Source: Catenovulum sp052056295 (GTDB lineage Bacteria > Pseudomonadota > Gammaproteobacteria > Enterobacterales > Alteromonadaceae). From it: 64,000 nucleotides of DNA. The stretch covers positions 2,976,001-3,040,000 of the forward strand of contig NZ_CP182493.1 of NCBI RefSeq assembly GCF_052056295.1, read 5' to 3'. Under the pieces are notes generated by a model, which searched no databases, was not told the DNA's origin, and was given only the letters and a program-made list of their open reading frames with translations. Positions within the stretch are counted from its first letter, which is position 1, and each line of letters opens with the position of its first letter. Positions 28,211 to 36,684 of the stretch are shown in pieces. The position numbers and the translations under genes are program-made.

Positions 28211-28474
28211 AGAGCTAAATCAATATAAATTACGAGTATCAGAGCCATCACAGACAGTTCAATTCAAGGCGTATCATTGTAGGAATGTAGGTACCTTTCA
28301 AAATGATACAACACAGAAGTGGGCTGTCTGTGAGGCTCCTAAAAGGCTGGGCTAAAAGCCATTTATTCTGCGTTAAGTAGGCTTGGCATAGAACCACTAT
28401 GTCTGTGCCAACTTGCCTTGCCTAAATGGCTTTTATCTCCAGCTGATTATCGCTATTTATATTGATTTAGCTCT
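28211..28474. repeat. 264-bp structured element A (perfect 20-bp terminal inverted repeats, two hairpin arms)
   Basis: The ends are perfect inverted repeats (28211-28230 AGAGCTAAATCAATATAAAT and 28455-28474). Arm 1 (28242-28338) has a 15-bp stem, GAGCC and TCACAGACAG pairing with CTGTCTGTGA and GGCTC, and an inner stem TATCATT (28272-28278) / AATGATA (28302-28308). Arm 2 (28354-28434) has a perfect 12-bp stem AAAAGCCATTTA / TAAATGGCTTTT and a tip CATAG-CTATG. It has no coding frame and no visible target duplication. Its fold and loop motifs are shared with element B at 63102-63364. It may be a non-autonomous mobile element or a structured RNA. Confidence 0.85.
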
Positions 28475-28509
28475 ATAGTTAAATAGCGTACAACAACAAA
28501 GGATCCTAA

Positions 28510-30558
28510 ATGAGTAATCCATTATTATCTGAAGCGAGCTTACCGGAATTTTCCAATATTAAACCTGAGCATATTTTACCTGCGGTAGAGCAAGCGATAG
28601 CAGAGTGCAAAACTGTTATCGAGCAAGTGGTGCAACAATCAAACTATACATGGCAAAACTTTGTCCAACCTATTGATGAAGTAGACGACAAACTTAGTCG
28701 CATTTGGTCACCAGTGTCACATTTGCATTCAGTTGCGGATAGCGAAGCGTTGCGCCAAGCATATGAAGCTTGTTTACCTTTGTTATCTGAGTATAGTACT
28801 TGGGTTGGCCAACATCAGGGGTTGTACCAAGCTTATCAACAAATAGCCGATAGCGAAGATTTTGTCGCTCTTTCTCAAGCGCAGCAAAAAGCGATTAACG
28901 ATGCGTTACGTGGTTTTAAATTATCCGGCGTCAGTTTACCGGATGAAAAGAAAAAGCGTTTTGGTGAAATTAGCCAAGCTGTGTCTGAGTTAACTACTAA
29001 GTTTTCCAACAATGTATTAGATGCAACTCAAGGCTGGCGCAAAGAAATTACTGACGAGCAACAATTAGCTGGTTTACCTGAAAGTGCGATTGCTGCAGCT
29101 AAACAAGCGGCGGAAGCAAAATCAGTTGATGGCTGGTTGTTTAATCTTGAATTCCCAAGCTACTTGCCTGTGATGATGTATGCTGATGATCGCAGTTTAC
29201 GTGAAGAAATGTATCGTGCATTTGCTACGCGCGCGTCAGATCAAGGCCCAAATGCAGGTAAGTGGGACAACTCAGAAGTGATGCAGCAAATTCTTGAGCT
29301 TAGATATGAAAAATCACAATTACTTGATTTTGTTAGTTATGCCGACTTAAGTTTAGCGACTAAAATGGCGGAAAACCCACAGCAAGTGACTGACTTTTTG
29401 TATGATTTAGCTAACAAGAGTAAAAAACAAGCACAAGCTGAATTGGCTGAATTAACCGAATTTGCCCGTGAGCAACATGGTATTGATAAACTCGAAGCTT
29501 GGGATATGAGTTATTACGCTGAGAAACTAAAGCAGCAAAAATACTCAATTTCCGATGAAGTTTTACGCCCATACTTCCCTGAAGAAAAAGTCATTAGTGG
29601 CTTATTTGCCACAGCACAGCGTTTATTTTCGATTGAAATTAAACCAAGAGAGGGTGTGCAAACTTGGCATGAATCTGTGCGTTTTTACGATATTTTCTCG
29701 GATGATGGTCAATTAAAAGGTAGCTTTTATTTCGATTTATATGCACGTGAAGGCAAACGCGGTGGTGCATGGATGGATGTATGTGTTGGTCAAATGCGTA
29801 AAAACGATGGTGAATTACAATTACCAGTTGCGTATTTAACCTGTAACTTCAACAAACCAGTCGGTGATAAACCTGCGTTATTCACCCACAACGAAGTAGA
29901 AACTTTATTCCACGAATTTGGCCATGGTTTACACCATATGTTAACCCAAGTGGATGTAAGTGCAGTTGCGGGCATTAATGGTGTAGCTTGGGACGCGGTT
30001 GAGTTACCAAGTCAGTTTTTAGAAAACTGGTGCTGGCAGCCTGAAGCACTTGGATTTATCTCTGGCCACTTTGAAACCGGCGAATCTTTACCACAAGATT
30101 TGTTGGATAAAATGTTGGCAGCGAAAAACTTCCAGTCAGCTATGATGATGATGCGCCAGTTAGAATTTTCATTATTTGATTTTGAATTGCACCATGAGTT
30201 TAAACCTAATGTTGGGTTTGATATTCAGCAAAAAGTAAATCAAGTCCGTGAAACGGTTGCAGTGGTTCGACCGCCTGAATTTAACCGTTTCCAGCATAGT
30301 TTTAGCCATATTTTTGCTGGTGGTTATGCTGCTGGTTACTATAGCTACAAATGGGCTGAAGTATTATCGAGTGACGCGTTTTCACGATTTGAAGAAGAGG
30401 GGATCTTTAATGCCAAAACAGGCCATGATTTCTTAGAGCATATCTTACAAAAAGGTGGTTCGCAGGAGCCTATGGAATTGTTTAAAGCTTTTAGAGGGCG
30501 TGAGCCTAAAGTGGATGCTTTGTTACGCCATAGTGGTATTGAAGTTGAAGCTGCTTAG
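28510..30558 (+). CDS. prlC: Oligopeptidase A (M3 metallopeptidase)
   Basis: A 682-residue cytoplasmic zinc peptidase that degrades signal peptides and other oligopeptides. The zinc motif HEFGH is at residues 468-472 (TLFHEFGHGLHHML), with the downstream Glu expected in WDAVELPSQFLENW. Length matches E. coli PrlC (680). Element A ends 35 bases before the start codon, so it lies in the promoter or 5' leader region of this gene. Confidence 0.96.
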   Translation: MSNPLLSEASLPEFSNIKPEHILPAVEQAIAECKTVIEQVVQQSNYTWQNFVQPIDEVDDKLSRIWSPVSHLHSVADSEALRQAYEACLPLLSEYSTWVGQHQGLYQAYQQIADSEDFVALSQAQQKAINDALRGFKLSGVSLPDEKKKRFGEISQAVSELTTKFSNNVLDATQGWRKEITDEQQLAGLPESAIAAAKQAAEAKSVDGWLFNLEFPSYLPVMMYADDRSLREEMYRAFATRASDQGPNAGKWDNSEVMQQILELRYEKSQLLDFVSYADLSLATKMAENPQQVTDFLYDLANKSKKQAQAELAELTEFAREQHGIDKLEAWDMSYYAEKLKQQKYSISDEVLRPYFPEEKVISGLFATAQRLFSIEIKPREGVQTWHESVRFYDIFSDDGQLKGSFYFDLYAREGKRGGAWMDVCVGQMRKNDGELQLPVAYLTCNFNKPVGDKPALFTHNEVETLFHEFGHGLHHMLTQVDVSAVAGINGVAWDAVELPSQFLENWCWQPEALGFISGHFETGESLPQDLLDKMLAAKNFQSAMMMMRQLEFSLFDFELHHEFKPNVGFDIQQKVNQVRETVAVVRPPEFNRFQHSFSHIFAGGYAAGYYSYKWAEVLSSDAFSRFEEEGIFNAKTGHDFLEHILQKGGSQEPMELFKAFRGREPKVDALLRHSGIEVEAA

Positions 30559-30608
30559 ATATTGCTGTTCGACAAAGTGCAATCAAGCCTAGCTGAAGCA
30601 TAATTTTT

Positions 30609-30749
30609 AAAAACGCTGTTCGGGGCTTAATCCAGTTCCGAGCAGACTATTCATCCATGAAGGTCAGGCCCTGTCGTCATCCATGACTCCACCTCATCAA
30701 ACTGCGAAGCGGTGCTTCGGTTTTGATTCGCCCCTGATAAAGAGGTTTT
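30609..30749. repeat. 141-bp dispersed repeat, copy 1
   Basis: Matches 39786-39926 over its whole 141 bases without length change. Recognisable blocks: AAAAACGCTGTTC at the left end, CAGGCCCTGTCG in the middle, a hairpin of ATCAAA (30696) and CGAAGC pairing with GCTTCG and TTTGAT, and ATTCGCCC near the right end. The sequence TCATCCATGA occurs twice within it. No coding potential. It lies between prlC and the convergent yfaZ-like gene. Confidence 0.85.
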
Positions 30750-30817
30750 AAAAATTAGCATTCAGCTAGACTCCGCTAAACACTTTTATCGTTTGCAATG
30801 GTGCGTAGCGGTGTAGC

Positions 30818-31372
30818 TTAAAACTGAAACTCAAAACCTAAATGTAAGCCTTTATCTAAACTAACATTTCTGCCATTTTCAATATTAACTTGGATTCGAC
30901 GGTAACCCGCAAAAAACGCACCATTTGGCAATAATTGGTAGCTTACTCGCAAGTTTAAGTCTGTTTGATAATCAATATCGTCACTTGCGGTAATACCAGG
31001 GGCATAGAAAAACTCAGCTAACAATGAAACGTTTTTAGCATTTGGTACTTGGTATTCAGCATACCCACCTAAGGCAAATGCCTGCATGTTTTCATCGTTA
31101 ACGTCGTTAAAATAAAGTTTGCCACCTAAACCAGCAGTTACATTTTCTATTTCTTGTACAGGCCCAGCAACAACAGCGCTTACCGCAAATAGGTTTGCAT
31201 CATCATCTGTAGCTATACCTGTTGCGGTAATTCGTGCGTTTTGCACTAATTTATCTGAACTTATTTCGGCTTTAAACGCATCATTACTGATATCTGCAGT
31301 TAGATAGTTAGCAGCAACTGAGTGACTGACTAAAAGAGATGCGCAAAGTGTGGTTAGAGAATATTTCATCAT
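30818..31372 (-). CDS. YfaZ-family outer membrane protein
   Basis: A 184-residue protein with a signal peptide cleaved after SVAA (residue ~21). The remainder alternates short beta strands and ends GLHLGFEFQF with a terminal Phe, typical of small outer-membrane barrels. AFALGGYAEYQVP and FFAGYRRIQVN resemble YfaZ. AGGA precedes two adjacent ATG codons. No function is established for the family. Confidence 0.75.
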   Translation of the reverse strand: MMKYSLTTLCASLLVSHSVAANYLTADISNDAFKAEISSDKLVQNARITATGIATDDDANLFAVSAVVAGPVQEIENVTAGLGGKLYFNDVNDENMQAFALGGYAEYQVPNAKNVSLLAEFFYAPGITASDDIDYQTDLNLRVSYQLLPNGAFFAGYRRIQVNIENGRNVSLDKGLHLGFEFQF

Positions 31373-31567
31373 CTGATCCTTATTCCTTATGTTATAGCGC
31401 GCATGATATACAAGCGGTATGAATAGTCAAAGGCAAAACTATGAAATGTGATGTTATGCAGAGAATGTTTATCTTTGTGGTGTATCAATAATTTATCGAA
31501 TATCACAACATTACACAGAAATAGCGTTAAAATGGGGTTTATTAGTATCTGATAAGAGTTGGCTAGC

Positions 31568-32026
31568 ATGACTGATTTAATCAAAGTTCAAAACAACGAC
31601 TTTAGTGTCGCAGAACAATATCAACAGCTGATTGAAAATAACCAACAAGATGGTGCAGTAGTATTTTTTGTCGGGTTAGTGCGCGACTTCAACCAGCAAC
31701 AAAGTATTAAGAGTTTAACGCTAGAGCATTATCCAGCTATGACAGAAAAAGTGCTCAAACAAATAGTGGCACAAGCGCGCGAAAAATGGTCGTTAGGCCG
31801 TGTTGCAGTGGTGCATAGAGTGGGCACAATGCAACTCGGTGAACAAATTGTATTTGTTGGTGTTACTAGTCAACATAGGCAAGCAGCTTTTGAAGCTGGG
31901 CAATTTATTATGGATATACTCAAAACCCAAGCGCCGTTTTGGAAAAAAGAGCAAACCGAGCAGGGCAGTCATTGGGTTGATGCGAAAGAAAGTGATCAAG
32001 CGCAAGCACAGAATTGGTTGAAATAG
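31568..32026 (+). CDS. moaE: Molybdopterin synthase large subunit
   Basis: A 152-residue protein. FFVGLVRDFN, LTLEHYPAMTEKVL, HRVGTMQLGEQIVFVGV and PFWKKEQTEQGSHWVDAK are the MoaE signatures, the last with the active-site lysines. MoaE and MoaD insert sulfur into cyclic pyranopterin monophosphate. moaD and the other moa genes are not adjacent. The start at ATG 31568 fits the family N terminus better than the in-frame TTG at 31559. Confidence 0.93.
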   Translation: MTDLIKVQNNDFSVAEQYQQLIENNQQDGAVVFFVGLVRDFNQQQSIKSLTLEHYPAMTEKVLKQIVAQAREKWSLGRVAVVHRVGTMQLGEQIVFVGVTSQHRQAAFEAGQFIMDILKTQAPFWKKEQTEQGSHWVDAKESDQAQAQNWLK

Positions 32027-32116
32027 TCTTTATTTAGCTTTTAATTTTTTCATATAGTCGCAGCGTTAGCATATTTCGGTATAATGTCGCCAATTCAAAA
32101 TTGACAGGAGAGTTTC

Positions 32117-32830
32117 ATGCGCCCAAGTGGTCGAACGTCTAGCCAAATACGCCCTATTACTATTACCCGTGGTTTCACAAAACATGCTGAAGGTTCAGTA
32201 TTAATCGAGTTTGGTGAAACTAAAGTTATTTGTACCGCTTCAGTTGTTGAAGGTGTACCAAGATTTATGAAAGGCAAAGGTGAAGGTTGGATCACGGCTG
32301 AATATGGCATGTTACCTCGCTCAACCCATACGCGTTGTGATCGTGAAGCAGCTCGTGGTAAACAAGGTGGCCGCACATTAGAAATTCAACGTCTAATTGG
32401 CCGTGCATTACGTGCTGCGGTTGATTTAAAAGCATTAGGTGAAAACACCATAACTTTGGATTGTGATGTTATTCAAGCGGATGGTGGCACACGTACTGCT
32501 TCTATCACAGGTGCTTGTGTTGCTTTAGTTGATGCTTTAGCGCATATGCGTAGCAAAGGTATTCTAAAAACCAATCCATTAAAACATATGATTGCCGCGA
32601 TTTCTGTTGGTGTATACAAAGGCCAAGTAATAGCTGATTTAGAATACTTAGAAGACTCAGATGCTGAAACAGACATGAATGTAGTTATGGCTGAAAACGG
32701 CAAATTAATTGAAGTTCAAGGCACAGCTGAAGGCGAACCGTACAGCTTTGAAGAAATGCAGGAAATGATGGAATACGCGCGCCTTGCATTAAAAGAAATT
32801 TTTGATATCCAAAAAGCGGCTTTAGCTTAA
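32117..32830 (+). CDS. rph: Ribonuclease PH
   Basis: A 237-residue phosphorolytic exoribonuclease that trims tRNA 3' ends. RPSGRTSSQIRPITITRGF at the N terminus, CTASVVEGVPRFMKGKGEGW and the DCDVIQADGGTRTASITGA core are typical. AGGAGAG precedes the ATG and a TATAAT lies at 32080-32085. It is followed by pyrE after 12 bases, the rph-pyrE operon of E. coli. The length fits an intact enzyme, unlike the frameshifted rph of E. coli K-12. Confidence 0.97.
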   Translation: MRPSGRTSSQIRPITITRGFTKHAEGSVLIEFGETKVICTASVVEGVPRFMKGKGEGWITAEYGMLPRSTHTRCDREAARGKQGGRTLEIQRLIGRALRAAVDLKALGENTITLDCDVIQADGGTRTASITGACVALVDALAHMRSKGILKTNPLKHMIAAISVGVYKGQVIADLEYLEDSDAETDMNVVMAENGKLIEVQGTAEGEPYSFEEMQEMMEYARLALKEIFDIQKAALA

Positions 32831-32842
32831 GAGGTGACCGAA

Positions 32843-33496
32843 ATGCAAGATTACAAAAAAGCTTTTATTGAATTTGCGTTATCTCGCGGTGTGCTTAAGT
32901 TCGGTGAGTTTACCCTAAAGTCAGGTCGTACTAGTCCATACTTTTTCAACGCAGGTTTATTTAAAACCGGTGGTGATTTAGCACAATTAGGTCGTTTTTA
33001 TGCAGCAGCCTTGCAAGATAGTGGGGTTAAATTTGACGTGTTATTTGGCCCAGCATACAAAGGTATTCCTATTGCAAGTGCCACTAGCATAGCTTTGTTT
33101 GATAGCTATCAAAAAGATGTACCTTACTGTTTCAACCGTAAAGAGAAAAAAGATCACGGTGAAGGTGGTACTTTAGTCGGTTCTGACTTAGTTGGTAACA
33201 TTATGTTGGTTGATGATGTGATCACAGCTGGTACCGCAATTCGCGAATCAATGGAAATTATTCAGCAGCAAGGTGCAAACTTATCTGGTGTGTTAATCGC
33301 ATTAGACCGCCAAGAAAAAGGCAAAGGCGAACTTTCTGCGATTCAAGAAGTAGAAAGAGACTTCGGCACACAAGTTATCTCAATTATTCAATTAACCGAT
33401 TTAATTGAATACTTAAAACAAAACAGCCAAGACGCGCAAAGTCAAATCAACTTAGAAAAAGTTCAGGCATACCGCGCTCAATACGGCATCGCCTAG
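32843..33496 (+). CDS. pyrE: Orotate phosphoribosyltransferase
   Basis: A 217-residue enzyme joining orotate to PRPP in pyrimidine synthesis. VLKFGEFTLKSGRTSPYFFN, the PRPP loop VMLVDDVITAGTAIRES (here IMLVDDVITAGTA) and LIALDRQEKG are diagnostic. Start at ATG 32843 has AAGAGGTG upstream and aligns with the E. coli N terminus; GTG 32834 is part of that ribosome site. No long attenuator fits in the 12-base gap after rph. Confidence 0.97.
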   Translation: MQDYKKAFIEFALSRGVLKFGEFTLKSGRTSPYFFNAGLFKTGGDLAQLGRFYAAALQDSGVKFDVLFGPAYKGIPIASATSIALFDSYQKDVPYCFNRKEKKDHGEGGTLVGSDLVGNIMLVDDVITAGTAIRESMEIIQQQGANLSGVLIALDRQEKGKGELSAIQEVERDFGTQVISIIQLTDLIEYLKQNSQDAQSQINLEKVQAYRAQYGIA

Positions 33497-33510
33497 TTAA
33501 TCCCCGATAA

Positions 33511-33540
33511 AACAAGGTAGTGATGACTACCTTGTTTTTA
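33511..33540. terminator. Terminator between pyrE and pldA
   Basis: AACAAGGTAGT / ACTACCTTGTT with a four-base loop then TTTA; A-rich on the other side, so it may serve both convergent genes. Confidence 0.85.
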
Positions 33541-34542
33541 TTAAAACCAGTCTGCAAGTAAAAAGCCCAAGCTCACTCGATTAACTTTGTGATTGTAATC
33601 AATCAAAGCTTCACCATACCCAGTTGAATATTGCACGAACCCTTTTAATTGACTCACTGGCAGTGGAAAACTCCAATTAAGCTCAAGATAACCTTTATTT
33701 TTGGTTGTGTTTAAGTTGTTGCGTAACTTAGTTGAAAAGGTATGTTTACCGACCTTATACGCAGCAGATAAATCAAATTTTCCCATATAGTGGTCAGTTG
33801 AAGTATCATGCACTTTTAGATGATCACCCGGCATACGTATCCAAGGCCTAAAGGCGATTAACCAGTTTTTATCGCTGAACATTAAGTGAAAGATCACCCG
33901 ATTCCAACCAAGCGAAAAATTATTGGAGCGACCATTAGATTGATGATTAAACGAAACACCAAAACTATCAATTGGTAAGCCGAACAAACTAGGTGGTTGT
34001 TTATTGTCAAAATCTAACATCCACATAACTTCTGGTTCGTAATTGTTTTCGCGAAAGGGTTTTGATGCGTTTTTATTATAAAGTTGCCAAAATGACAGCT
34101 GAGTATAATTCATACTAACCACGTCATTTTCCATCAAAACATTTTTGGCCAAAGGTAGCTTAAAACTAATCTGGAACTTTACTTCAACATCATCAATGCC
34201 AATACCTTCTTTTGGACTATTAAACAAAATATTTGGATCGCGTGGGTTTTGTTTAGGGTTGTAACTGAGCGGTAAAAAATAACTCGGGCGATAAGATTGC
34301 ATAATAAACGGCGTATCTGAGGTGGCTTTTTCGAGCTCTCGCCGCTCTTTTTGTAATGATTTTTGTTTGTTTTGCTGGCTTTTCGCATCAAAACAGGCAA
34401 GGCGTTTTTCATTGTTAGTAATTTCACTACAAGGTTTTTGTAGTTGGGGGATGATCGCGCTATCGAGCGTGTTTGCTTGAACACTTGCGATCAAAGATGC
34501 GCAAAGTGTAAATGCTAGCTGAATTTGTTTTGAGATAGCCAT
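33541..34542 (-). CDS. pldA: Outer membrane phospholipase A
   Basis: A 333-residue protein. Signal peptide at residues 1-23 (ending SVQA), a charged coiled-coil-like linker (KSQQNKQKSLQKERRELEKA), then a 12-strand barrel. The active-site motif NHQSNGRSNNFSLGWNR around residue 200 carries the catalytic His and Ser, and the calcium-site region follows. It hydrolyses phospholipids that reach the outer leaflet. Length is slightly above E. coli PldA (289) because of the linker. Confidence 0.92.
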   Translation of the reverse strand: MAISKQIQLAFTLCASLIASVQANTLDSAIIPQLQKPCSEITNNEKRLACFDAKSQQNKQKSLQKERRELEKATSDTPFIMQSYRPSYFLPLSYNPKQNPRDPNILFNSPKEGIGIDDVEVKFQISFKLPLAKNVLMENDVVSMNYTQLSFWQLYNKNASKPFRENNYEPEVMWMLDFDNKQPPSLFGLPIDSFGVSFNHQSNGRSNNFSLGWNRVIFHLMFSDKNWLIAFRPWIRMPGDHLKVHDTSTDHYMGKFDLSAAYKVGKHTFSTKLRNNLNTTKNKGYLELNWSFPLPVSQLKGFVQYSTGYGEALIDYNHKVNRVSLGFLLADWF

Positions 34543-34599
34543 CCTAACCTATTATTTCAATTGAATTTATCTCAAGTATAGCAAGAAATTTAATTAGGG

Positions 34600-35571
34600 T
34601 TAGGCGTAACGGGTAAAATGAGTGGATTGTGGCACACTTGTGCTGTTGTAAAACTTCTGTATGCGCAATGCGCGGGCACTAACGCTTGGGTCGTAATCTT
34701 CTGTGCGTGGTTGCACTGTCTCTTCAATATTTAAACTTTGTTTTGGTTCAAAGTTAGGGATAGCATCTTTGACCCCGAAGATAGTTGCAATTGCTTCAGC
34801 TTGATTGATTTCTCTATTGGCAGCAACGCCATCAACTTGAGTCGGCTCAGCCACTTTGCTGACACTTTGAATTTCTTCAATTTGTTCTTGCTGTAAATCA
34901 GCGCGAGCCTGTTGTGCTTTTTGTGCTGCTTCATTGGCAACTCGTCTATCCGCAGCTGATGGTTCCGCAGGCGCTAACGCAGCACGTTGCACTTGTTCCA
35001 TTTTACGGATAGTTGCTTGTGGATCGTTTTGAACTTTAGATACATCAATTTTTACTTCGCCGCCAACAGCATAGTTTTTACCGTCCGGTCCACGCTCAAA
35101 TTCGTAACTCGGAGAACCTGCATATTGACCACCAATGTTAGCGTGCGCTTGTTCATGTGTTCTAACTTCACGATCGCGTTTTTCTAAATCATCAACTTTT
35201 TGCTGCTCACCTTCGGATAATTGTTGTCCAGCAGCACCTTTTTGTTGCTTGCCTTGTTGTTGATTTTGGTCTGTCGCTTGTTTGTCGCTACTATCGTCTT
35301 GTGGATTATCTTCTGAATGATCTTTGGCATGGCGCTGTTCAATATGCTGTTCATGGCGCTCATGTTTTATAAATTCGTAGGTAACAGGTTGATTGGCTCT
35401 TGCTTGGGCACGTTCACGCTCTGAGCCTACACCAGACTCTTTAGCTGACTGCTCGTTTTCAGTAGCTTGGGTAATAGCATCACGTGACAAAGCTTCTTTG
35501 CGCGCCGCTTCAGTTTGCGGGTTGGCAATATTCAAGTTAATGTTAACTGGAAACTGAGTCACAATGTTCAT
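34600..35571 (-). CDS. SprA-family putative metalloprotease
   Basis: A 323-residue protein with low-complexity, Gln/Glu-rich N-terminal half (many QQ, KQ and HE runs) and a central zinc-protease-like motif REVRTHEQAHANIGGQYAG around residue 139 (HExxH). YEFERGPDGKNYAVGGEV follows. This is the SprA-related family. No signal peptide is visible. It ends with short unstructured sequence. It is preceded by a small flagellar-rod-like gene with a six-base gap, suggesting one transcript. Substrate unknown. Confidence 0.8.
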   Translation of the reverse strand: MNIVTQFPVNINLNIANPQTEAARKEALSRDAITQATENEQSAKESGVGSERERAQARANQPVTYEFIKHERHEQHIEQRHAKDHSEDNPQDDSSDKQATDQNQQQGKQQKGAAGQQLSEGEQQKVDDLEKRDREVRTHEQAHANIGGQYAGSPSYEFERGPDGKNYAVGGEVKIDVSKVQNDPQATIRKMEQVQRAALAPAEPSAADRRVANEAAQKAQQARADLQQEQIEEIQSVSKVAEPTQVDGVAANREINQAEAIATIFGVKDAIPNFEPKQSLNIEETVQPRTEDYDPSVSARALRIQKFYNSTSVPQSTHFTRYA

Positions 35572-35577
35572 TGCGAG

Positions 35578-35859
35578 TTAAACCTTAATATCAATAATGC
35601 TGCCTAAAACTTCGTTTTCAGTTTGCAAAGCTTTAATGTTAGCACTAGCTAAATTTTTATCTTCAACTAAACCGACTAAACTATCGGTTGTAGAAGGCGC
35701 TGAAGTTGTTTGTTGGTTTTGATCGGCATCCGCTTGAGTCGGCAAACTATTATCGCGAATATCACGCGCATGTTCTGTTATGCCGTCACTGCTTTTCTGT
35801 AAACCTTGCAAACTACTCTGCAAAGCACCAGATAAAGACCCGGATGAAATTTCCATCAA
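35578..35859 (-). CDS. Small protein with flagellar-rod-like C terminus
   Basis: A 93-residue hydrophilic protein. The N-terminal part (GALQSSLQGLQKSSDGITEHARDI) and C-terminal heptads (LVEDKNLASANIKALQTENEVLGSIIDI) resemble the terminal helices of flagellar rod/hook proteins, which pack as coiled coils, but the central domain is absent. It is just upstream of the SprA-like gene. A flagellar role is only inferred; no other flagellar gene is nearby. Confidence 0.6.
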   Translation of the reverse strand: MMEISSGSLSGALQSSLQGLQKSSDGITEHARDIRDNSLPTQADADQNQQTTSAPSTTDSLVGLVEDKNLASANIKALQTENEVLGSIIDIKV

Positions 35860-35931
35860 ACCACCTCAACTACTCAACCAATGCTTAATTATTAATCAAA
35901 ATGGGTTGAAAATAAAGCTGTAAACGACAAA

Positions 35932-36684
35932 TTAACCATTGAGCAGCGTCTGCAAATATTTACAAAATTCATCAGCATGTGAAATAAACGGCGCATGTGA
36001 CGCTTTGTCAAACACATAACTCGTACTTTGTGGGTGTAAGCCCTCGATTTGGCTGATAGCCGCTTTTGGCACTAAGCTGTCTAATTTGCCGTATAGACGA
36101 TAGGTCGGCGCAGCTATTTGCTGAATTTTCTCACGTAAATCAGCAGTCTGTAATATGACTAATCCAGCTGCGAGTGCTTCTGCATTTGGCTCTTCACAGC
36201 TTAGCAATAAGGCTTTTAACGTTTTGATATCTTGTTTTGCATCCGCGCTGCCCATAGCTTGAATGGCTAAGAACCTTTCTAAGGTTTTTTTATAGTCTAA
36301 TTTTAGTTGCTGCTGAAAGTTGCTTAGTACTTTATTTTGTATGCCCGGCCAGTTGTCGCTAGCTGCAAAAAACGGTGTAGATCCAACTAGTACTAGCTGC
36401 TCTACCAACTCTGGTTGACAGATGGCAATTTGCTGCGCAACTAAGCCACCTAATGACCAACCAATAATCATACCTGGTGTTTGCATTTGCGCGGCAACTT
36501 GTTGGCTGATTTCAGCTAGGTTATAGTTAGTTGGCAATTGATTGATGCTATTGCCATAACCGGGCAAGTCGAGTGCGATGAGCGGCCGGTTAGTATGTTT
36601 GTTTAGTTGCTCAAACGTCGGTTGCCAGACTGCACGGTTCATGCCCCAACCGTGTATAAAATAAATTGGATGATTATTTGCCAT
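35932..36684 (-). CDS. bioH: Pimeloyl-ACP methyl ester carboxylesterase
   Basis: A 250-residue alpha/beta hydrolase. FIHGWGMNRAVW (oxyanion region), GWSLGGLVAQQIA (nucleophile Ser), YGKLDSLVP (Asp) and KASHAPFISHADEF (His) give the triad. This wording matches BioH, which frees pimeloyl-ACP for biotin synthesis. It is divergent from comF; their start codons share the CATG at 36682-36685. Confidence 0.9.
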   Translation of the reverse strand: MANNHPIYFIHGWGMNRAVWQPTFEQLNKHTNRPLIALDLPGYGNSINQLPTNYNLAEISQQVAAQMQTPGMIIGWSLGGLVAQQIAICQPELVEQLVLVGSTPFFAASDNWPGIQNKVLSNFQQQLKLDYKKTLERFLAIQAMGSADAKQDIKTLKALLLSCEEPNAEALAAGLVILQTADLREKIQQIAAPTYRLYGKLDSLVPKAAISQIEGLHPQSTSYVFDKASHAPFISHADEFCKYLQTLLNG

